64,000 nt of DNA from Saccharomycopsis malanga (lineage: Eukaryota; Ascomycota; Saccharomycetes; Ascoideales; Saccharomycopsidaceae): assembly GCA_004014935.1 (NCBI GenBank), contig CP025324.1, positions 2,480,501 through 2,544,500 on the forward strand, given 5' to 3'. The number at the start of each line of letters is the position of its first letter. Within the stretch, counting starts at the first letter, position 1. The notes under the pieces were generated by a model. That model ran no database searches and had not been told where the DNA came from. It was given only the letters and a program-made list of their open reading frames with translations. Shown piece after piece: positions 1 to 7,281 of this stretch. Both the position numbers and the translations under genes were made by a program.

Positions 1-1817
1 TGAGCAGTGAGCATGTACGCTTCCATATACATATGATTGATTTCGTTGACTACTTGTGCTCTAGTTTTCTTTTTCTCGCAAATCTGGTTCAAATCAACCT
101 CCAAATTTCTACGTAAAAAGGGTTTTGTCAAACTGAGGTTATCGTTGAAATCAATATTTTCAAAGCCTTGAACCAAGGCCATTCCCACCTCGCTAGGAAC
201 TAATACTGACATTGATCCATCTTTGACAGATGTGATATACTGACGGGATTTTATTTTTTCAATGTGATCGGCAATGGTGGCATCAGTGCCAATACCATTA
301 GCATCCATTAAAGCAATGAGTTCTGATTCTGTCATGTAATTGGGTGGAGATGTTTTACCTTCTTTGAGTTCTGTTTTGGATATTTTTATCTGTTGGCCTA
401 CTTCAAAGTTGGGGATCTTTTTTGCACTAGTTTTCCAATTACGATATGGATAAACGTCAAGATAATTACGTTCTTTAACTTCCAACGCTGATGCTGTGAA
501 AGTTTCGTCTCCCCATTGCACAGTAACTGTGCTTTGGCTACCTTTTGCATCATTAGAGCAGCAGGCTAGAAAATGTCTCACTACAAGCTCGTATATCTTC
601 TTTTCCTTTTGATCGAGCCGCTCTCCACTGTTGTATTTGATAGGATGGATAGGAGGATGTGCTTCATCATTATGTTTACCGCTGCGGGGCTGGTGGAACT
701 TATTGTTTTGAACCAAATCTCTGGCATAACTTCCCCAAGCAGGATGGTCATATTGCACTTCTATGAGTTTCTTCAAGTCCATGGCTGCGGGAAAGCGGTC
801 TGTTTCGGTACGCGGATATGAGATAAAACCCTTGTTATACAATTCTTCCGCAGCTTTCAAAGTGTCCTTGGCAGACATTTTGAAACTCTTGGATGCTTGT
901 TTCTGTAATTCCACAGTGGTAAGAGGTAATGGTTTGTAGTTACTGGTGGGTTTCTCTGTTTTGGCAATTACCTTTACCATGTTGTTGGGCTGCGACTCCA
1001 TACAGTTGGAATACAACACCATCGCAGAAAGCCGATCAAATATATGTGGTCTGGTCCAGCTGAAATCTGTCTTTACTCTACTATGAACTGTTGTAAGGCC
1101 TATGTACCAAAACTTTTCGCTCACAAACGAACGCACCCGCTTGTATCTGTCCACTACAAACCCCAAAGTAGGAAACTGGCATGACCCATACGAAACCACA
1201 CTCATGGTGCTGATTCTCTTGGCCAACAAGTCGGTGAGAAACCGGGTGAAAGCACATCCGGACCGGAAATCCAACTCCTGTCTTGCCTGCACAGCCTCCA
1301 CCAAGCCCATCTGGAGCTCTTTTGCATTACGGGCCGCATTGAGAATATGGGACCTGTCCAAATGGGCAAAGTGTGCTCGTAAGACCGTCTGCACATTGAT
1401 TCTTGGGTTTGCTTTCCGCGCTGCCTCGGTGATCTCAAATCCTATATGTTCTCCTTCACGGTCGCAATCCGTCCATATCATTAGCCTGTCGCACCGCCTA
1501 CTCTCATTCGCTATGTTTTCCGCTATTCCTTGCGCCTTCTTGTCCGAGTACACTGTGTGTAGCGGTGCTTCAAAAAGGGCAAAGTGCAGACACTTTCCCC
1601 ACCCAAAATTCGGCGGAAAGTCTTGGTTCGTAAGATGCCCCGTAACTGCTGTCATAGTTACTTGACATCGGCCCAAAACACCCCCAAAATCAAAGTTGAA
1701 ATCGTAATTCTTGATATAGTTGATCCTGCTGTTCCGCGTGGTAAACCGTCCTCCCCCTAATATTCCTGCTACCGCCTTTGCTATTGAAGGCTTCTCAGCA
1801 ACACAAAGCACTCTCAT
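1..1817 (-). CDS. TOP3: DNA topoisomerase III, 3' end outside window
   Basis: Type IA topoisomerase. In yeast it works with Sgs1 and Rmi1 to dissolve double Holliday junctions and to pass single DNA strands. The frame is open from an ATG at 1817-1815 to the left edge (about 605 codons; S. cerevisiae Top3 has 656 residues), so only the extreme C-terminus is missing. The protein starts MRVLCVAEKPSIAKAV and continues with the Toprim motif DCDREGE at residues 117-123. The active-site tyrosine is Tyr334 in GFISYPRTETDRFP. These motifs are diagnostic. Other open frames on the plus strand here are shadows. Two ACGCGT boxes lie about 90-105 bp upstream. Confidence 0.96.
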   Translation of the reverse strand, partial: MRVLCVAEKPSIAKAVAGILGGGRFTTRNSRINYIKNYDFNFDFGGVLGRCQVTMTAVTGHLTNQDFPPNFGWGKCLHFALFEAPLHTVYSDKKAQGIAENIANESRRCDRLMIWTDCDREGEHIGFEITEAARKANPRINVQTVLRAHFAHLDRSHILNAARNAKELQMGLVEAVQARQELDFRSGCAFTRFLTDLLAKRISTMSVVSYGSCQFPTLGFVVDRYKRVRSFVSEKFWYIGLTTVHSRVKTDFSWTRPHIFDRLSAMVLYSNCMESQPNNMVKVIAKTEKPTSNYKPLPLTTVELQKQASKSFKMSAKDTLKAAEELYNKGFISYPRTETDRFPAAMDLKKLIEVQYDHPAWGSYARDLVQNNKFHQPRSGKHNDEAHPPIHPIKYNSGERLDQKEKKIYELVVRHFLACCSNDAKGSQSTVTVQWGDETFTASALEVKERNYLDVYPYRNWKTSAKKIPNFEVGQQIKISKTELKEGKTSPPNYMTESELIALMDANGIGTDATIADHIEKIKSRQYITSVKDGSMSVLVPSEVGMALVQGFENIDFNDNLSLTKPFLRRNLEVDLNQICEKKKTRAQVVNEINHMYMEAYMLTA

Positions 1818-1906
1818 ATCATACTGCTGCTCTTAATAGACTATATATATATAATGGCTCAATGATAGCTTAGGCGGTACTAAACATTTTTCACCCAAAA
1901 TATAGC

Positions 1907-1922
1907 ACGCGTTTATACGCGT
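1907..1922. promoter_or_regulatory. Paired MCB boxes upstream of TOP3
   Basis: ACGCGT occurs at 1907-1912 and again at 1917-1922, one helical turn apart and about 90 bp upstream of the TOP3 start. ACGCGT is the MluI cell-cycle box bound by MBF (Mbp1/Swi6), which drives DNA-replication and repair genes at G1/S. The sites are palindromic and so have no strand. Function is inferred from sequence and position. Confidence 0.6.
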
Positions 1923-2195
1923 ACCTTTTTGCTAGGCGCACTTACATAATTACTAGTGGAAAAACAAATCGGCACGGAACCGGTACGGATGCGGCACTAC
2001 CGGCGCGGGGGCACGGTAGTCATGTTGAACTTTTGGCTATTAGGTATCATTACTATAGTAGTTGAGAATCATGTTGAGCGACTTGGAGGGTGTTAGTATG
2101 ATTAGTTTAACATTTTCAGTAGCTTTGCTTGTAGGGTTTTGCCAACATTCTAGTCAACAGCGTTGACTATTCCCACTACTTGTATAACTAACCAA

Positions 2196-2478
2196 GGCCG
2201 CTGAGCCATACGGCTGCTCTCGGAGAAGAGAGAAAGACCTGACAGGATAATTCAATGGCTAGAACAAAACAGGATCACAGGTATTCCAACACCAACTCTC
2301 TGCTTCCACAATGCTGAACGTAATTTCAAAATAGTGCTTACTTTCCAATACATAAAATGTGAAAATTACGATGACTGGACATGGGTTTTCCCCACTGGGT
2401 CTCACCAAGTTCCCTTAACCATGGTGCGTACATACGAAACTAATATGTACTGGGCGTGGAATATATGTTATTATTATT
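2196..2478 (+). mobile_element. tRNA-derived SINE-like repeat, copy A
   Basis: Copy A is about 283 bp and ends in a (TTA)n tail at about 2467-2478. Over most of its length it nearly matches copy B (3593-3892, opposite strand). Both share the extra segment after GACCTGACAGG and lack about 33 nt that copies C and E carry. The start is altered: 2200-2214 reads as the reverse complement of the A-box region seen in the other copies. A possible decayed target-site duplication, TAACCAA, occurs on both sides, but the right one lies several bases beyond the tail, so I do not rely on it. Confidence 0.75.
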
Positions 2479-3163
2479 GGTGAGAATGTAACCAAAATCT
2501 TAATTCCCGTAAGCCTGCTCAAGTCTGCAAAAGTTTTGCCATTTTGGTGAAACCTCAGTAATCAGGTAACTTGAAGGAATGCCAGTTTAGACATCAAATA
2601 AACAGAAAAATTAGTGACTAGTTTCAAAACTTGGTTTTTCAATAATATAATCCTTCGTATAGCTCGCTAAAGTGGGTAGGCAAAGGAAGGATGAAATCGA
2701 AAGAATAAAGGTGTCAAAGAACATGATTACATAAACCTACCACATCACACCCCATATATATATATAACTTGACAAAATATAGTATATAGTATACTATAAT
2801 TAGCTTAGACCTGCTAGTTTCTAATCGCACTCCTTGCTAATGGCAACCATATGGCTCAATTGCACTGGCGCCCCTCTCCTTCATCAACAATCCCAGCGCC
2901 TTGGGGCAGAACGTGCGCTCTGCGCACGCACTGTTGCATAATGCGATGCACAGCATTATTTTATTATATATGCGGGACAACGGCGCACAGCATTATGCAG
3001 CATGATGCATGAATGTCAAAACGTCAGAGCATGAAGTCATATATATATATATGTATATATAAAGAAGAGTCCCACTAGATAATAAACTCGATAGCAAACA
3101 TTAAACCCTGGTGGTATTTAAATAAAACCGATTATTTTACCACTGCTACTAAGAATATTAACA
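2479..3163. other. Intergenic region with TATA-like promoter upstream of the I9 inhibitor gene
   Basis: No gene was found here. The stretch holds TA microsatellites at about 2755-2768, an extended TATA run at about 3041-3061 roughly 100 bp before the inhibitor ATG, and a 7-bp perfect dyad CGTGCGC-TCT-GCGCACG at 2912-2928. CACAGCATTAT occurs twice just after the dyad (about 2950 and 2987). It probably contains the inhibitor promoter. Confidence 0.5.
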
Positions 3164-3448
3164 ATGAAGTTTCAAACAGTATTGACGGGATCGTTGTTGC
3201 TAACCGGTGTCATTGCCGAACATTACATCATTTCGTTCAGCAACTTGGATACTCCAGACTCGTTTTACAAAAAAGTGAAGGACTCTGTTATCAAAAGGTT
3301 TAATGGGAAAATTGACAGCGAGTTTAGTATAATCAAGGGCTTTACGGCAGACATTCCAGACACCAGTGTTCTGGTGTTGGAGAGCGAGCTTCTCGATAGC
3401 AGATACCCTGTTAATGTTGAGAGGGACGGTCCAGTGACGACGTTTTGA
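3164..3448 (+). CDS. Secreted or vacuolar I9-type protease inhibitor (PBI2-like)
   Basis: A 94-residue protein with a hydrophobic N-terminus (MKFQTVLTGSLLLTGVIAEH) that reads as a signal peptide, probably cut after the Ala near position 18. The remainder matches the inhibitor I9 fold of yeast proteinase B inhibitor Pbi2: YIISFSN near the start corresponds to FIVTLKK, and the core GKIDSEFSIIKGFTADIPD aligns with the Pbi2 core (S-I-x-x-E-F-x-I-I-K-G). Known members inhibit or chaperone subtilisin-type proteases such as vacuolar Prb1. S. cerevisiae Pbi2 is cytosolic and has no signal peptide, so this version may act in the secretory path, the vacuole or outside the cell. The gene sits alone between inverted SINE copies A and B. 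The antisense frame over it is a shadow. Confidence 0.75.
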   Translation: MKFQTVLTGSLLLTGVIAEHYIISFSNLDTPDSFYKKVKDSVIKRFNGKIDSEFSIIKGFTADIPDTSVLVLESELLDSRYPVNVERDGPVTTF

Positions 3449-3592
3449 TGAGATTTTGGTTTGTTTTTTGGTTACTTTTGTTTTTATGGGCATTTTAGTG
3501 ACAATAAGTTTCAGAGCTGCCTTTTCTATAGGTATTAGTGCATAATTACATTAGAGAACTCGATAATGTGAATTGTTTCTTTAGTATTGTAG

Positions 3593-3892
3593 TTATAATA
3601 ATAATATCATATATTCCAAGCCCAGTACAGATTAGTTTTGTATATACGCACCATGGTTAAGGGAACTTGGTGAAACCCAGTGGGGAAAACCCAAAGATGT
3701 CCAGTCATCGTAATTTTCGCATTTTATGTATTGGAAGTAAGCACTATTGTGAAATCACATTCAGCATTGTAAAAGCAGAGAGTTGGTGTTGGAATACCTG
3801 TGTTCCTGTTAGGTTCTAGTCATTGAATTATCCTGTCAGGTCTTTTTCTCTTTTCCAAGAGTAGGAACCACTGAGCCATCCAGCCGAGTGGC
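3593..3892 (-). mobile_element. tRNA-derived SINE-like repeat, copy B
   Basis: Read on the minus strand it starts GCCACTCGGCTGGATGGCTC. It contains an A-box match (TGGCTCAGTGG) within the first 26 nt and ends in (TTA)n at about 3593-3606. It belongs to the same subfamily as copy A: extra 5' segment present, about 33-nt internal segment absent. The flanks resemble a decayed duplication (AATCATGAAAG before the 5' end, AATACTAAAG after the tail), which is suggestive only. Confidence 0.8.
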
Positions 3893-4655
3893 CTTTCATG
3901 ATTAAGGGAATGTAGTATTAAGATAGATTTGTATTGAACGGAGAAAAGGATAGAGAAAGTCTAAAGTAAAGGAGGAAATGGTGTCAAATAGTGATTAGAG
4001 CAGCGAAGTAGCTGAAAAGGTGCTCAAGGTTCTAGACGGCTGTGTAGACTTGGAATAATAACCAAAACTGGTAAAAATGGCGTTGATTCATAAATCTAGC
4101 CAATAAGAGGCAGATAATGAAACAAGGACTGCAACTGTAGAGAAAACATAGAAAAAGGGGTTTAATGTAACCATTAAACCATAGAACTAGAAACATATAG
4201 AAGTTTACCACCAAAAATATAGGAAAACGTATTAAGCATTTAATGTAAGTAATGGTCAGGAAGAAGCCATCTACTGTCCGGTATTTCTTTCAAATATTCA
4301 GTTTCTCTTTTTGTCTGTTCTTGGCCATGATGAAACATTTGCTTTACAATATTATAGTGAGAGACTGAAGCAAGAAAAATGGTATTTTTGCATTTCCAGA
4401 AGACTATGTAATACATTATTTGATACTCAGTGGTAAGAACTAATATAAACTGGCAATTGTACAGATTTCCACCCAGAGTAAGCATTTAATAACACGATCC
4501 ATATTAGCCTGTTTTGGCTTATTCTACAATGGCATGTGTTTGACATAGAAACACATACAATACAAATTATCCATTTTTCAGTGGAAAGAACAATATCATG
4601 GTGAAAAGAAAACCAGGTTTTACCAAAGCAACGTTAATTATTAACACATAGTAGT
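3893..4655. other. AT-rich intergenic stretch without a supported gene
   Basis: Only short frames on the minus strand (60 and 81 codons) are present. They are hydrophobic or of low complexity, match no family I know, and look like chance frames. The stretch separates copy B from the 3' end of GIM3. Confidence 0.5.
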
Positions 4656-5205
4656 TTAATCCCTCTCCAAATTGATGTTATTACCGAATTTTGCATATAA
4701 TTGTGTTTTCAACTCTTGCACTTTAGTCTCTACCTCAGCCAACTGTTCGTTCAACGCATCAATGGCTTTGTCGTTGATCTCGTTATCCCTCTGGGCCCTT
4801 TCATTAGCTTCACTATAGCTCATGTAAACCAAGGTGTCGCCTATTTTGTACTGTACTTTTTTCTCCTTGTCATTGTACTCGAGACTGGACTTATTCTTGG
4901 ATTCGTCTGCTTCTTCGTCATCATCGTCGAGATCAGATCCTAATTCGTCATCGCCCTCAAGCTCAAGCATCTCAAGCTCGCTCACCACATCTGCAAAATA
5001 CTCCTTTTCCTGCTGATGAACCTTAAGTTGTGCGGTGATCAAATCTTTTTGTTGGATCAATGTTGAAAATTGATTAATCTTCTTCTGGTCGTCCCAAATG
5101 ACCTCCACATTATTTTCTTTTCCCTCAGGAAGCTAGCAATTGTTAGTGTTCTGCCTGGAACCTAAACGGCCTTCTCAAAATCGAGTCTCGACTTACCAAA
5201 CTCAT
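4656..5205 (-). CDS. GIM3: Prefoldin subunit 4, spliced
   Basis: Subunit of the hexameric prefoldin (GimC) that delivers unfolded actin and tubulin to the CCT chaperonin in the cytosol. Exon 1 is ATG-AGT-TTG (5205-5197). A 64-bp intron follows (5196-5133) with donor GTAAGT, branch CACTAAC and acceptor CTAG. Exon 2 runs 5132-4656. The spliced protein (161 residues) begins MSLLPEGKENNVEVIWDDQK, collinear with S. cerevisiae Gim3 (MELLPQGQRNN...). It ends YAKFGNNINLERD, like the yeast YAKFGDNINLER. Two helical coiled-coil arms flank an acidic insert (about residues 65-80, Asp/Glu rich) that is longer than in S. cerevisiae. The gene is divergent to UPS1. Confidence 0.95.
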
Positions 5206-5681
5206 TGTAGCTGCTGTTTCAGCCCTTTTAATGACAGTTATTCACCAACCTTGGCTTCTTCTATGTAGTAAGCCCTGAAAAATCCTTTAGGGGGTGTGCA
5301 TGTGACCTGCATAAGTCGATATTTGACTGAAATGCAGGTTTGCTACATTTTCTAAACATGTCAACAAGACGAGCACTTGAATTTGCAAAACCAATATATG
5401 ATTGCAGTTTTTGCGGACAAAACCAATATATTATTGCAGTTTTTGCGGACAAAACCCGAAGAAACTTCCTGAATATCCAGTCCATTGCCCACAGCGTCCC
5501 GCTTGCTGGTGCGCTATTTGGCAGAAACAGGGGGTGTCTCCGTGTGACCAGTTAGGCTGCGACATATAATTTTTCTCATTTTTCATAATTTTTTCTTCAC
5601 AATCTAGTGGTTATCTTTAAGGAGAGCAAGTGTGCTGTCAATTGCCAGGAAAGCAGCCAGTTTCTCACCAATAGCCTTGCG
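5206..5681. promoter_or_regulatory. Shared divergent promoter region GIM3/UPS1
   Basis: About 475 bp between two divergent genes. It contains two direct 32-bp copies (5387-5418 and 5419-5450) differing at one base. The reading frame is open upstream of UPS1 back to 5607 but is not counted as coding. No clear TATA box was seen. Confidence 0.5.
5387..5450 (+). repeat. Two-copy 32-bp tandem repeat
   Basis: The unit begins AAAACCAATATAT and ends TTTTTGCGGAC. The copies abut exactly and differ at one base (ATG versus ATT in the middle), so the duplication is recent. It lies in the GIM3/UPS1 promoter region and could duplicate a regulatory site. Confidence 0.85.
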
Positions 5682-6230
5682 ATGGTCTTGTGGTACAAGT
5701 CTTCAAACCAGTTTGAGTACAACTTCCAGGTTGTGTCCTATTCGTGGCTCAACCGGTATCCGAACCCATTTTCTAGTCATGTTATATCCGTAGATACTAT
5801 GGAGAATGTAGTGGACTCCAGGGGACATCTCCACATCACACGGCTTATTAGAAAGTCTGGCAATTTGCCGGCCTGGGCCAAGCCGTTTTTGAAGAACATC
5901 AGCGACAGTTGGATCATAGAGAAGGCCGTTATCAACCCCCATGACCAGACAATGAGAACTTATACCCGGAATCTCGACCACACTACGGTGATAAGGGTAG
6001 AGGAGTTCAACGACTATTCTTTTAGGCCAGAGATCAACAAGACATTGGTCTCTTCCAAAGTAAAGTTCAGTTCCGGCTTCAAAAGACTCTACGGAATGGG
6101 TATTAAAGATAGAATTGAAAACTGGTCCCATAACAAGTTTGCCGAGAATATTAAGAAATCCAGACAGGGTCTTTTGCTAGTCATGCAAAACTTCCATCTT
6201 CAAAGAAGACTAAACAAAGAGGTCCAATGA
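5682..6230 (+). CDS. UPS1: Ups1/PRELI-family phosphatidic acid transfer protein
   Basis: The mitochondrial intermembrane-space protein Ups1 pairs with Mdm35 and carries phosphatidic acid between the two membranes for cardiolipin synthesis. The 182-residue protein from the ATG at 5682 (MVLWYKSSNQF) is a single PRELI/MSF1 domain. It matches S. cerevisiae Ups1 nearly end to end: NRYPNPFSSHVISVDT, TRLIRKSGNLPAWAKPFL, TMRTYTRNLDHT, KVKFSSGF and MGIKDRIENWS. The open frame extends 25 codons upstream without an ATG and with no family match, so 5682 is the chosen start. Ups1 fits better than Ups2 or Ups3 because of the LPAWAKPF and NLDHT segments. Confidence 0.93.
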   Translation: MVLWYKSSNQFEYNFQVVSYSWLNRYPNPFSSHVISVDTMENVVDSRGHLHITRLIRKSGNLPAWAKPFLKNISDSWIIEKAVINPHDQTMRTYTRNLDHTTVIRVEEFNDYSFRPEINKTLVSSKVKFSSGFKRLYGMGIKDRIENWSHNKFAENIKKSRQGLLLVMQNFHLQRRLNKEVQ

Positions 6231-6941
6231 TCGTCCGTTCCTCTAGTAATTGAATTAGCATTCACCAGTTCCACGAAGCTTGGTCTTACGATTTACGAAC
6301 TCTTTCTAAACTACTACTTTTTGCTCATTGCTTTTGTTTTCATTTCTTCGTGCTCCTTGTTTCTTGCATTTTTGTATATAGTAGTAACGTATATCTCAAC
6401 ATGTTCCCTTACTATTATCCTTCTGTACTGCTTGCGCAACCTAAGAGAAAGATCATACTAGGTTGAACATTACAAATATTCAATCATATAATCAATTGGC
6501 GGCTGGACCCAATGGTTCAGTGGCTATTACTCTCGAAAAAGAGAAAAAACGCCTGGCAATATAATTCAATCGCTAGTACTTAACAGGCTCACCAACACCA
6601 ACTCTCTGCTTTTACAATGCTGAGCGTGATTTCAGAATAATGCAACTGGCTGAAACACGACCTAGGCCAATAGTGCTTACTTTCCAATACATTAAATGTG
6701 AAAATTACAATGGCCGGAGATCATTGGGGTTTCCTCACTGGCTTTTATCAAGTCCCTGTTCACATACGAAACTTATATTTACTGAGCTCAAAATTTATGA
6801 TATTATTCATTGCTAGTATAAATATATAAGGTGATATATATATAAAACAGTACTAACAATTTACAATACTTCATGTCATGCCGTATCCTTAATACCTACT
6901 TGTAGTCAATACTTTTTCCATGCCTTATTAATATTATCACA

Positions 6942-6972
<31 letters not shown>

Positions 6973-7281
6973 CTTTGAAGAATAATAGTATACCCATAGT
7001 AAGGGTATAGTCATTAATGAGTTATGAGCATCGCTCATGTATCATGCAAGAGGTGTGCGTACCCCCAATTATTAGGTCTCCCAGTTTACAATGTTTTTAT
7101 GCATTGTCGCCAGTAAGTGTCTGATTCAATAGGATAAAATAGTTGAATCAGGTTGAAAACTGTTGATGACCATTTGAATTTGAAGTTGAGTTGGTATTTT
7201 CTGAAAAATTTCGTTTGGTTTTTATTGTGCATTGAAAACATTTAGTTGAGGATCGAAAAAAAAACTAAACATCCTGCATGC
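6231..7281. other. Intergenic region UPS1-SRB8 with SINE copy C and an ATT microsatellite
   Basis: This holds SINE copy C (6498-6807) and an uninterrupted (ATT)n run of about 30 bp at 6943-6971. The remainder is AT-rich and presumably carries the SRB8 promoter. There is no coding frame of note. The ATT run might be a relic of another SINE tail, but no body sequence sits next to it. Confidence 0.5.
6498..6807 (+). mobile_element. tRNA-derived SINE-like repeat, copy C
   Basis: Copy C starts GGCGGCTGGACCCAATGG, with an A-box match (TGGTTCAGTGG). Like A and B it carries the extra segment around ATAATTCAATCGC. Like E and F it keeps the internal GCAACTGGCTGAAACACGAC segment, so it is intermediate between the subfamilies. 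It ends with the degenerate tail TATTATT. No convincing target-site duplication is visible and divergence is the highest of the full-length copies, so it is probably the oldest. Confidence 0.75.

Noticed and set aside
1102-1665. 187-codon plus-strand open frame
   Set aside because: It runs antisense to TOP3, whose frame is open through the same region and carries the Toprim and catalytic motifs. It has no family signature of its own.
2598-2613. The 16-mer AAATAAACAGAAAAAT found near 2598, 13868 and 56135
   Set aside because: It is A-rich, has no shared flanks, and can arise by chance in such AT-rich DNA.
2196-3892. The repeats as solo long terminal repeats or short inverted-repeat DNA elements
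   Set aside because: No TG...CA ends, no terminal inverted repeats and no 5-bp duplications are seen. The tail, 5' truncation and 12-14 bp duplications fit SINE insertion better.
5703-6131. 142-codon minus-strand open frame
   Set aside because: It is antisense to UPS1, which matches its family from end to end.
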